DNA of 9,467 bases from Caldithrix sp964468415 (GTDB lineage: Bacteria; Calditrichota; Calditrichia; Calditrichales; Calditrichaceae): positions 1 to 9,467 of the forward strand of contig CAYXUS010000079.1 of assembly GCA_964468415.1 (NCBI GenBank). The letters are read 5' to 3'. A program made the translations under genes and the position numbers. Below, in pieces: positions 1 through 9,395 of this stretch (positions are counted from its first letter, which is position 1; each line of letters starts with the position of its first letter). Below the pieces are notes generated by a model. That model worked only from the letters and a program-made list of their open reading frames with translations, ran no database searches and had not been told where the DNA came from.

Positions 1-1424
1 AACAGACGGTTCATGATCGCCGTGCCCTTGGTGTCGGTCATCAGTTCGCCCTGATAGCCGATCAGGCCGCGGGTCGGGGCGTGGAACACGAGACGCAGGC
101 GGTTGCCGCCCGACGGACGCATTTCCATCATCTCGGCCTTGCGCTCGCTCATCTTCTGAACGACCACACCGGAGAATTCGTCATCGACGTCGATGACCAC
201 TTCTTCCACCGGCTCCAGCGTCTGGCCCTGCTCGTTCTTCTCGAACACCACGCGCGGACGCGACACCGAAAGCTCAAAGCCTTCGCGGCGCATGTTTTCC
301 ATGAAAATCGACAAATGCAAAATTCCCCGCCCGGAAACCTTGAAAACGTCCGGCGAATTGCCTTCCTCCACCCGCAAAGCCACATCCGATTCCATTTCGC
401 GGAACAGGCGATCGTGCAAATGGCGACTGGTGACAAATTTTCCTTCACGTCCGAAAAACGGCGACGTATTAATGGTAAACATCATGCTGATGGTTGGCTC
501 GTCGATGGCAATAATGGGCAACGGCTCGGGATTTTGAAAATCGGCAATGGTGTCGCCGATATTAATATCTTCGATACCTACCACCGCACAAATATCACCG
601 GCTTCTACCTCGCTGGCTTCTTCTTTTTGCAGCCCCTCAAAAGTGAACAATTGCTTGATACGGATATCTTCCTGTGAACCGTTGCGCCGCACCAATTTGT
701 AGGGCTTGGTGGTACTCACGCTACCGCGGAAAATACGCCCCACGCCGATGCGCCCCACGTAAGGAGAATAGTCGATGCTGGTAATCTGCAATTGCGTGCT
801 TCCCTGCGGTACCGGAGGCGGCGGAATTTCATTGACGATCATTTCCATCAAGGGCTGCATGTCACTGCCCTTAACGGCGGGTTCCGTGCTCGCCCAGCCT
901 TCACGGGCCGAGGCGTAAATCACAGGAAAATCAATCAGATCTTCATCGGCGCCCAGATCGATGAACAAATCGTAAATTTCGTCCAGTACTTCGGTCGGTC
1001 GGGCATTGGGCCGATCCATCTTATTGATGACTACCACGGGCTGCAAATGGAGATTCAGCGCCTTTTGCAGTACAAAGCGGGTTTGAGGCATGGTGCCTTC
1101 GAAGGCATCGACCAAAAGCAGAACCCCGTCGGCCATTTTCAGCACGCGTTCCACCTCTCCGCCAAAATCGGAGTGGCCGGGCGTATCGATGATGTTGATT
1201 TTAAATCCGTTGTAACGCAGAGAAATGTTTTTGGAAAGAATGGTAATCCCGCGTTCCCGTTCCAGATCATTGGAATCCAAGAAGCGTTCCTGCACCTTTT
1301 GGTTATCGCGAAAAATATGATTTTGTTTTAAAAGCTGATCGACCAGCGTGGTTTTGCCATGATCAACGTGCGCAATAATCGCGATATTGCGAATTTTATT
1401 GGAATCCATTCGTTTTACTTTCAT
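1..1424 (-). CDS. typA: Translational GTPase TypA/BipA, 3' end cut by window edge
   Basis: Ribosome-associated GTPase of the EF-G/LepA class, involved in ribosome assembly and stress adaptation (family knowledge). About 474 codons are visible; the family is usually about 600-615 residues, so roughly 130-140 C-terminal residues lie beyond base 1. Counting from the ATG at 1424, the GTPase motifs are AHVDHGKT (18-25), RERGITI (56-62), DTPGH (80-84), NKMD (134-137) and SAR (172-174). Domain II and the EF-G-like domains follow, with GRGILHLS and the TypA-typical APTRGLIGYQGE near the edge. Two in-frame ATGs are possible, at 1424 (MKVKRMDSN) and 1409 (MDSNKIRN). Neither has a clear Shine-Dalgarno; family N-termini fit either. 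It follows the SDR gene but is separated from it by a strong terminator and has its own candidate promoter. The last ~100 visible codons (bases 1-300) are far more GC-rich than the rest. Identity is very secure; the exact start is not. Confidence 0.96.
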   Translation of the reverse strand, partial: MKVKRMDSNKIRNIAIIAHVDHGKTTLVDQLLKQNHIFRDNQKVQERFLDSNDLERERGITILSKNISLRYNGFKINIIDTPGHSDFGGEVERVLKMADGVLLLVDAFEGTMPQTRFVLQKALNLHLQPVVVINKMDRPNARPTEVLDEIYDLFIDLGADEDLIDFPVIYASAREGWASTEPAVKGSDMQPLMEMIVNEIPPPPVPQGSTQLQITSIDYSPYVGRIGVGRIFRGSVSTTKPYKLVRRNGSQEDIRIKQLFTFEGLQKEEASEVEAGDICAVVGIEDINIGDTIADFQNPEPLPIIAIDEPTISMMFTINTSPFFGREGKFVTSRHLHDRLFREMESDVALRVEEGNSPDVFKVSGRGILHLSIFMENMRREGFELSVSRPRVVFEKNEQGQTLEPVEEVVIDVDDEFSGVVVQKMSERKAEMMEMRPSGGNRLRLVFHAPTRGLIGYQGELMTDTKGTAIMNRL

Positions 1425-1453
1425 TTTTTGATTTACATTGAACAAAGTCGCCC

Positions 1454-1482
1454 AATTTACGGCATAGATGCTGAAATACCAA
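1454..1482 (-). promoter_or_regulatory. Candidate sigma70 promoter of typA
   Basis: Read on the minus strand: TTGGTA (1477-1482), a 17-nt spacer, then TAAATT (1454-1459). Each hexamer matches consensus at 4 of 6 positions. It would give a leader of about 20-25 nt before the ATG at 1424. The rest of 1425-1578 shows no gene or other structure that I can support. Placement after the SDR terminator makes a separate typA promoter likely, but this exact site is only a candidate. Confidence 0.4.
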
Positions 1483-1578
1483 AAATTTGTGGCATGGCTC
1501 TCTGAATTACGCTGCATCCATTTGCCGACACAACTGCCCGGCCATTCTAATGAGTAACGATCGCCCCGCCAATTACCC

Positions 1579-1603
1579 AAAAAAAAAGCCGGGATATCCC
1601 GGC
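1579..1603 (-). terminator. Rho-independent terminator of the SDR gene
   Basis: The perfect palindrome GCCGGGATATCCCGGC (1588-1603) is followed on the minus strand by nine U residues (complement of 1579-1587). It lies 7 nt past the stop codon of the SDR gene at 1611-1613. On the plus strand the hairpin is followed by a poorer T stretch, so the main direction is minus. Confidence 0.93.
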
Positions 1604-1610
1604 CTTTGCT

Positions 1611-2447
1611 TTATCGTTTGGGATGGAATGTGGAATGGTAGGCGGTAATCACCTCGCCGCCATCCACATTAAAAATGTTACCCGTGGCCCACAACTCTTC
1701 CGAGGTGACTAAAGCCGAAATAAATTTGGCAATGTCCGAAGGCTGTGTAAGCCGTTTAAAAGGAATTTGGCTCAGCGCCAGGTCGATCATGGTTTCGTGG
1801 CCCGGAATTTTACGCAGGGCCGGGGTAAACGTTACTCCGGCACGAATGGCATTAACCGTCATCTTGAATGGCGCCAATTCCAGTGCCAACTGCCGCACGT
1901 GCGATTCTAATGCCGCTTTAGCCGCAGAAACCGCTCCGTAATAAGGAATAACCCGTACCGAACCGGAACTGGTCATGGCAAAAATTTTACAGCCCTGTCC
2001 CAACAGCCCGGCATGGAATAAATCCTGTGTCCAGTAAACCAGGCTGTGCGCCATTACGTTTAGGGTCATGTCCATCTGTTTCTGCGTCAGGCGCTCTTTG
2101 GGATCGTGATGAATGTAGGGGGCAAGCGAACCGAACGCCAGGGAGTGCAGCACCACCTTAATGCGTTTGTCACTATCGCCGAAGTGTTCTTTTACGGCCT
2201 CGATTACCTGCGTACGGTTTTTTTCGGAGGCGGCGTTTTTATTGAAGTACAAGGCCTCCACGCCGTTTTCCCTGATGCGGCGTTTTAGCTCTTCTACACG
2301 GGTTAGTCCTTCGCCGCGATCCAAATGCACGCCGATGATGTTAAACCCGGCCCTGGAAAGTTCCAAAGCGGTGGCCTCGCCAAAACCGCTGGAAGCACCC
2401 AAAATAAATGCGTAATCTTTTTCTTTGTCAGGTTGAACGTACGCCAA
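1611..2447 (-). CDS. Short-chain dehydrogenase, enoyl-ACP reductase-like (FabI/FabL type)
   Basis: 278-residue NAD(P)H-dependent SDR, probably cytoplasmic. The nucleotide-binding glycine motif GASSGFG is at residues 17-23. HSLAFG (101-106) takes the place of the usual NNAG and resembles the HSI[AG]F of FabI. The active site is read as Y170 and K177, a Tyr-x6-Lys spacing typical of enoyl-ACP reductases FabI and FabL, where classical SDRs have Tyr-x3-Lys. The C-terminal VDGGEVI (261-267) is the usual SDR ending. The likely reaction is reduction of trans-2-enoyl-ACP in fatty-acid synthesis; a different enoyl or keto substrate is possible. Translation starts at TTG (2445-2447): there is no nearby in-frame ATG, and an excellent AAAGGAG lies just upstream. 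It sits 77 nt after pgi with no terminator between and is closed by a strong hairpin. SDR membership is certain; the enoyl-ACP assignment is moderate. Confidence 0.85.
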   Translation of the reverse strand: MAYVQPDKEKDYAFILGASSGFGEATALELSRAGFNIIGVHLDRGEGLTRVEELKRRIRENGVEALYFNKNAASEKNRTQVIEAVKEHFGDSDKRIKVVLHSLAFGSLAPYIHHDPKERLTQKQMDMTLNVMAHSLVYWTQDLFHAGLLGQGCKIFAMTSSGSVRVIPYYGAVSAAKAALESHVRQLALELAPFKMTVNAIRAGVTFTPALRKIPGHETMIDLALSQIPFKRLTQPSDIAKFISALVTSEELWATGNIFNVDGGEVITAYHSTFHPKR

Positions 2448-2453
2448 TGCAAG

Positions 2454-2460
2454 CTCCTTT
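2454..2460 (-). promoter_or_regulatory. Shine-Dalgarno deciding a TTG start
   Basis: AAAGGAG on the minus strand, 6 nt from the TTG at 2445-2447. It complements the CCTCC near the 3' end of the 16S rRNA in this same window. Its strength and spacing support TTG as the real initiator of the SDR gene. Confidence 0.85.
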
Positions 2461-2524
2461 TTTTAATTTAACTTTTTGCTCAAAACGCAATTTAAACGCG
2501 CACTATTCCGCTTGTCTTTATGTC

Positions 2525-3907
2525 TTATTTTACAATAAACGGAGTCTTCTTGCTCAATTGTTCATTGATTTCTTTTAATTTACGTTCGTAGCCTTTCCGT
2601 CCCATTAGCGCATACGTGGCAATTTTGCCCTGTTCAACCCCGGGCTGATCGAAAGCATTGATGTTTAACAATCCACCGGCAAAAGCTGTGGCAGCCTCTA
2701 ATAAAAAGAAAAAGGCTCCCACGTTTTGCGGAGAAACGGAATCAAAGCGAATGGTCAGATTGGGACGTTCATTATTGGTCAAGGCAAGTTCAGTCGCCTT
2801 TTTTTCGGAATTTAAAAGTTGGGCCAATGTTTTGCCTTCAAAATAATTGAATTCTTCGATAGCCGGAAAATGATTGTGCAAGGGTTCGTTGTGCTCAAAT
2901 TTTTCCACTTCCAGAAATGTAATCACCTTGTCGTTGGGGCCTTCCACATAAAGCTGAATTTGGGAATGCTGATCCGTAGCGCCCAAAGCCTTTACGGGCG
3001 TCTGACCGGTTTCCACAATGTCTCCGTTTACATCGTAGCGCTTGCCCAAACTTTCGGCCCACAGCTGACGATACCAATCGGCCAAATCACGCAGTTTGTT
3101 GCTGTAAGGCATCATCACGCTAATGTTTTTATTTTTCTTCATGTACAAATAATGAATGGCGGCGTAAAGAAAGGCAGGATTGTCCAGCAAATCGTCCGAA
3201 TCACAGCGTTGTGCCATTTGGGCCGCACCGTCGAGCAACGCTTCAATGTCGATTCCGGCAATGGCTGCGGAAATCAGTCCTACCGGCGAAAGAACCGAAA
3301 AACGCCCACCGACATTCGGCGGAATGCGAAAGCATTTAATCGGATATTCGCGGGCAATTTCGTTGAGCAAACCTTGCACCGGATCGGTGGTAAAGATTAA
3401 ATTTTTGTAAAAATTTTCGCCCAGACTTTCTTTGAGATATTTCATGAAGTAGAGGAGTGTGGCCGCCGTTTCGGCCGTGGCACCCGATTTGGAAACCACA
3501 TGAAAAAGCGTTTTGGAAACGTCGATGTGTTGCAGAAGATCATGAATCCAATCGGGATCGACATTATCCGGGAAAAACATTTTGGGTGTTTGGGAAAGGT
3601 TGTAATAGGAATCTAACAGCGAGGTTTGCAGGGCAATGGGTCCCAGGGCCGAGCCGCCGATGCCGATGTGCACATAATACTGAAAACGTTTCCGTGCGGC
3701 AGCCGCGTATGTTTTAATTTCCGAGAGGGCCTCTTTTTGAAAAGGTAGCTGGTAAAATCCCAAAGTACCGTTTTTCGCCTTACTCCGTAGGCCTTCCAGA
3801 ACTTCTTTGCCTTTGGTTGTTAATGCTTGCAATTCTTTTGTATCTAAACCATGCTCCTGACCAACATTTACGTTGATGACATTCGAATAATCCAGTTGTA
3901 GCGCCAT
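2525..3907 (-). CDS. pgi: Glucose-6-phosphate isomerase
   Basis: 460 residues, the size of the shorter Bacillus-type isomerases. It interconverts glucose-6-phosphate and fructose-6-phosphate in glycolysis and gluconeogenesis, in the cytoplasm. The sugar-phosphate isomerase fold is shown by HIGIGGSALGP (80-90) and the phosphate-binding loop SKSGATAET (139-147), which has Ser and Ala where many members have SKTGTT. The first family signature lies around GGRFS (200-204, Arg202). Likely catalytic residues are Glu285 (AESLGK), His314 (DQHSQ) and Lys428 in the second signature FDQPGVEQGK (419-428). The ATG at 3907 is preceded by a moderate GGGGA about 5 nt upstream, and the N-terminus begins MALQLDYSN as is common in the family. 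Upstream lies the clpC terminator, so pgi probably has its own promoter. Downstream no hairpin is seen before the SDR gene, so read-through into it is likely. Confidence 0.97.
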   Translation of the reverse strand: MALQLDYSNVINVNVGQEHGLDTKELQALTTKGKEVLEGLRSKAKNGTLGFYQLPFQKEALSEIKTYAAAARKRFQYYVHIGIGGSALGPIALQTSLLDSYYNLSQTPKMFFPDNVDPDWIHDLLQHIDVSKTLFHVVSKSGATAETAATLLYFMKYLKESLGENFYKNLIFTTDPVQGLLNEIAREYPIKCFRIPPNVGGRFSVLSPVGLISAAIAGIDIEALLDGAAQMAQRCDSDDLLDNPAFLYAAIHYLYMKKNKNISVMMPYSNKLRDLADWYRQLWAESLGKRYDVNGDIVETGQTPVKALGATDQHSQIQLYVEGPNDKVITFLEVEKFEHNEPLHNHFPAIEEFNYFEGKTLAQLLNSEKKATELALTNNERPNLTIRFDSVSPQNVGAFFFLLEAATAFAGGLLNINAFDQPGVEQGKIATYALMGRKGYERKLKEINEQLSKKTPFIVK

Positions 3908-3942
3908 AACTTCCCCATTAATTAGTGAAACAAGTTGTCATG

Positions 3943-3971
3943 AATATAAGGCAATAAATAAAAATGCCCAA
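3943..3971 (-). promoter_or_regulatory. Weak candidate promoter of pgi
   Basis: On the minus strand: TTGGGC (3966-3971), 17 nt, TATATT (3943-3948). The -10 is good (5/6), the -35 poor, and it would overlap the 3' arm of the clpC terminator hairpin. A promoter somewhere in 3908-3965 is expected because the clpC terminator precedes pgi; this is the best match I can find. Confidence 0.3.
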
Positions 3972-3989
3972 GTGAAATGTCACTCGGGC
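3953..3989 (-). terminator. Rho-independent terminator of clpC
   Basis: On the minus strand, GCCCGAGTGA pairs with TCACTTGGGC around a CATT loop (3966-3989). This gives ten pairs, one of them G-U, followed by the U-rich ATTTTTATTTATT. It lies 25 nt after the clpC stop codon. Confidence 0.9.
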
Positions 3990-4014
3990 AGTTAAAAAAT
4001 ATGTGAACGCCGAT

Positions 4015-6483
<2,469 letters not shown>

Positions 6484-6487
6484 CGAA

Positions 6488-6494
6488 CTCCCTA
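6488..6494 (-). promoter_or_regulatory. Shine-Dalgarno of clpC
   Basis: TAGGGAG on the minus strand, 4 nt from the ATG at 6481-6483. It supports this start over any downstream Met. Confidence 0.75.
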
Positions 6495-6528
6495 CACTTA
6501 CTTTTTTAGTTAAACATAATTTTGTGTC

Positions 6529-6557
6529 AATTTAGTTTACTATGATCTTACAGTCAA
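6529..6557 (-). promoter_or_regulatory. Candidate sigma70 promoter of clpC
   Basis: Minus strand: TTGACT (6552-6557, 5/6), 17-nt spacer, TAAATT (6529-6534, 4/6). The expected transcript would have a leader of about 40 nt. A second TTGACA (6525-6530) overlaps the -10 and could pair with TAAAAA (6503-6508) at 16 nt, but this leaves almost no leader before the ribosome site. No CtsR or complete CIRCE heat-shock operator is visible between 6484 and 6600. Confidence 0.5.
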
Positions 6558-6587
6558 GTAAATGAACGTCAAAACATTTAACATTTC

Positions 6588-6597
6588 CGTTCGAACG
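6588..6597. promoter_or_regulatory. Palindrome CGTTCGAACG abutting a -35 element
   Basis: A perfect 10-bp palindrome ends 3 bp before the TTGACA at 6601. GAACGTC within and after it (6593-6599) is repeated at 6564-6570. Position and symmetry would suit a transcription-factor site; no factor can be named. Confidence 0.3.
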
Positions 6598-6600
6598 TCC

Positions 6601-6629
6601 TTGACAATTAAATTTAATGTACCTAAACT
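6601..6629 (+). promoter_or_regulatory. Candidate sigma70 promoter of the barrel gene
   Basis: A consensus TTGACA (6601-6606), a 17-nt spacer, and TAAACT (6624-6629, 4/6). Transcription would begin near 6636, inside the longer upstream reading frame and upstream of the ATG at 6670. This supports the shorter start. Confidence 0.6.
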
Positions 6630-6669
6630 TCTTTTTGTTCCAAAGTTCCATTTAACATTTGGTGGTATT

Positions 6670-7431
6670 ATGAAAATCATAAACGCGATCCGATCGTTTT
6701 TAATTGTTGCTCTTTTAGTGGTATCGGTACAATCTCAAAATATTGAAGCCGTTAAATCATTATCGATCATTGATTGTCCAACTGCGGCTACATTGGAGCG
6801 CGGAAGTTTTTTAGGGGTGCTTTATGCTTATGACCGCGGAGGCTTGTTGGGTTATCTTGAAGTCGGGCTGACCAATCGCTTGATGTTTGGCATTTCTTAC
6901 GGAGGGCAGAACATTATCGGAAACGGCTCGATTGACTGGAATCCGACCGTGGGTGTCAACATCCGCTACCGGATTGTTGACGAGGCATTGGCTTTTCCAG
7001 CCATTGCTGTTGGGTACGATCAGCAGGGGCACGGAGCGTATCTTAGCAGTTTAAAACGCTATGCGGAAAAATCGAAAGGACTTTATGCGGCGGCCAGTAA
7101 AAGTTTTAGTTTTTTGGGAACTTTAACATTTCATGGCGGTTTAAACTACAGTTTTGAACGCTCTGATAGTGACAAAGACCTGAATGGTTTTATCGGGCTT
7201 GAGAAGAGTTTGAATGATGAATTGAGCATTTTTGTGGAGTACGATGCCGCAATGAATGACAATACAGGACGCAGTATCGGAGATGGCAAGGGATATTTAA
7301 ACGCGGCTGTGAAATGGACATTCCAGAAGAAACTTGAGATCGACTTTTTGTGGAAAGATATTTTTAAAAATAATTCGTTGGCTCCCGGGTCGAGTCGGGA
7401 GATCCGTTTGAGTTATATTGAGTATTTTTAA
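6670..7431 (+). CDS. Secreted outer-membrane beta-barrel protein, function unknown
   Basis: 253 residues. The start at 6670 gives a clean Sec signal peptide: MKIINAIR, then a hydrophobic core to about residue 20, with probable cleavage after VQS (residue 22). GGTGG at 6661-6665 is a plausible ribosome site. The in-frame ATG at 6562 would add 36 residues that bury the signal peptide and would place the start upstream of the best promoter. The mature part is rich in Gly and aromatic residues in alternating strands (LGYLEVGLTNRLMFGISYGG, VGVNIRYRI, LTFHGGLNYSF, LSIFVEYDAAMND). It ends IRLSYIEYF with a terminal Phe, the pattern of a BAM beta-signal. One Cys (residue 36) follows the signal region but there is no lipobox. 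I associate it loosely with YjbH/porin-like uncharacterised barrels of FCB-type bacteria; no substrate can be given. It stands alone, divergent from clpC and 36 bp before the first rRNA promoter, with no clear terminator. Confidence 0.82.
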   Translation: MKIINAIRSFLIVALLVVSVQSQNIEAVKSLSIIDCPTAATLERGSFLGVLYAYDRGGLLGYLEVGLTNRLMFGISYGGQNIIGNGSIDWNPTVGVNIRYRIVDEALAFPAIAVGYDQQGHGAYLSSLKRYAEKSKGLYAAASKSFSFLGTLTFHGGLNYSFERSDSDKDLNGFIGLEKSLNDELSIFVEYDAAMNDNTGRSIGDGKGYLNAAVKWTFQKKLEIDFLWKDIFKNNSLAPGSSREIRLSYIEYF

Positions 7432-7467
7432 ATAATTAAGAGCGAAAAAGCAGAGATGAAAAAAAAT

Positions 7468-7497
7468 TTGAAAAGTAAGCAAAAGTATTTTTATATT
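7468..7497 (+). promoter_or_regulatory. rRNA promoter P1 (upstream)
   Basis: TTGAAA (7468-7473, 5/6), 18-nt spacer, TATATT (7492-7497, 5/6). A run of A (7459-7466) just upstream could act as an UP-like element. It is followed 25 nt later by a boxA-like sequence, the same arrangement as P2. Confidence 0.55.
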
Positions 7498-7522
7498 AGC
7501 ACTCTTGTCGCTAAAAACGGCA

Positions 7523-7537
7523 GTGTTCTTTAAAAAG
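7523..7537 (+). promoter_or_regulatory. boxA-like element after P1
   Basis: GTGTTCTTTAAAAAG, differing at one of 15 positions from the leader boxA at 7617-7631. It resembles the bacterial boxA antitermination consensus, which binds NusB/NusE on the nascent RNA. It would be transcribed only from P1 or from read-through. Confidence 0.5.
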
Positions 7538-7568
7538 AAAAAAATGTGCTAAAAGCTACGAAAAATAT

Positions 7569-7598
7569 TTGACACGTATATAAAGAAGTTTATATATT
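7569..7598 (+). promoter_or_regulatory. rRNA promoter P2 (proximal)
   Basis: A consensus TTGACA (7569-7574), 18-nt spacer, TATATT (7593-7598, 5/6). An A-tract lies directly upstream (7561-7565). It precedes the leader boxA and the mature 16S by about 120 nt. This is probably the main rRNA promoter. Confidence 0.75.
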
Positions 7599-7616
7599 AG
7601 ACGACGCATTTGACGC

Positions 7617-7631
7617 GTGTTCTTTGAAAAG
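7617..7631 (+). promoter_or_regulatory. Leader boxA of the rRNA operon
   Basis: GTGTTCTTTGAAAAG matches the GTTCTTTGAAAA form of boxA found before 16S genes in many bacteria. It begins 19 nt after the P2 -10 element. The whole element also forms the outer part of the 5' arm of the stem flanking 16S. Confidence 0.8.
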
Positions 7632-7675
7632 GGGAGTTGGATAGGCTCTGAGAGGGAGCGATATCCAAGACAGGA
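7617..7675 (+). other. 5' arm of the 16S precursor processing stem
   Basis: Bases 7617-7640 pair with 9302-9325 at 22 of 24 positions; the mismatches are G-G at 7626/9316 and 7619/9323. Shorter helices continue inward: GAGAGG (7650-7655) with CCTCTC (9290-9295), and AGACAGGA (7668-7675) with TCCTGTCT (9279-9286). A long imperfect duplex around 16S is the classical RNase III substrate that releases pre-16S. Confidence 0.9.
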
Positions 7676-7720
7676 AGAAAGAAAAAAATACCACAAAGCT
7701 TATAGAAGCCCAAGCTTAAG

Positions 7721-9263
<1,543 letters not shown>

Positions 9264-9278
9264 AGTAATCTCACTTAC

Positions 9279-9325
9279 TCCTGTCTCTTCCTCTCTTTTC
9301 ACCAACTCCCCTTTTGAAAGAAGAC
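9279..9325 (+). other. 3' arm of the 16S precursor processing stem
   Basis: Contains TCCTGTCT (9279-9286), CCTCTC (9290-9295) and the long block 9302-9325 that pairs with 7617-7640. The core CCAACTCCCCTTTTGAAAG (9302-9320) pairs at 18 of 19 positions with 7622-7640. Confidence 0.9.
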
Positions 9326-9328
9326 TAA

Positions 9329-9341
9329 TGTTCTTTGACAA
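9329..9341 (+). promoter_or_regulatory. Spacer boxA before 23S
   Basis: TGTTCTTTGACAA, close to the leader boxA (TGTTCTTTGAAAA), located 3 nt after the processing-stem arm and about 55 nt before 23S. Spacer boxA copies are known in rRNA operons, where they renew antitermination for 23S. Confidence 0.75.
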
Positions 9342-9395
9342 GTAGATAAGATAGAGTAAGTAAGTATCTACCGTAGAGGTAGTGAACAGATTATA

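Larger units (their letters stand above)
6575..6660. repeat. 12-bp direct repeat CATTTAACATTT, two copies
   Basis: Identical copies at 6575-6586 and 6649-6660, 74 bp apart. One lies upstream of the candidate promoter of the barrel gene and the other ends just before its ribosome-binding site. The sequence is AT-rich, so a chance repeat is possible. Confidence 0.6.
7432..7720 (+). other. rRNA operon leader and upstream region
   Basis: No protein gene is seen in this 289-bp stretch. It holds two sigma70-like promoters, a boxA-like element after each, and the 5' arm of the 16S processing stem. A small AAGCTT/AAGCTT hairpin (7696-7701 with 7712-7717) lies just before the mature 16S end. A 7-bp inverted repeat TTAGCAC (7496-7502) / GTGCTAA (7546-7552) brackets the first boxA. 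No convincing terminator for the barrel gene is present, so some read-through into the rRNA operon is possible. Confidence 0.8.

Noticed and set aside
81..1331. Plus-strand open frames of up to 198 residues opposite typA
   Set aside because: They are antisense to a clearly conserved GTPase, have low-complexity His/Arg-rich composition typical of shadows, and no ribosome site or family motif.
2448..2524. Terminator or promoter between pgi and the SDR gene
   Set aside because: No stable hairpin with a U-tract and no hexamer pair at acceptable spacing; co-transcription is the simpler reading.
6484..6600. CtsR or CIRCE heat-shock operator before clpC
   Set aside because: No GGTCAAA tandem and no TTAGCACTC-N9-GAGTGCTAA in this interval; only sigma70-like hexamers are visible.
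6562..6669. Longer N-terminus of the barrel protein from the ATG at 6562
   Set aside because: It would place 36 residues before a clean signal peptide and start upstream of the best promoter (6601-6629); GGTGG before the ATG at 6670 fits better.
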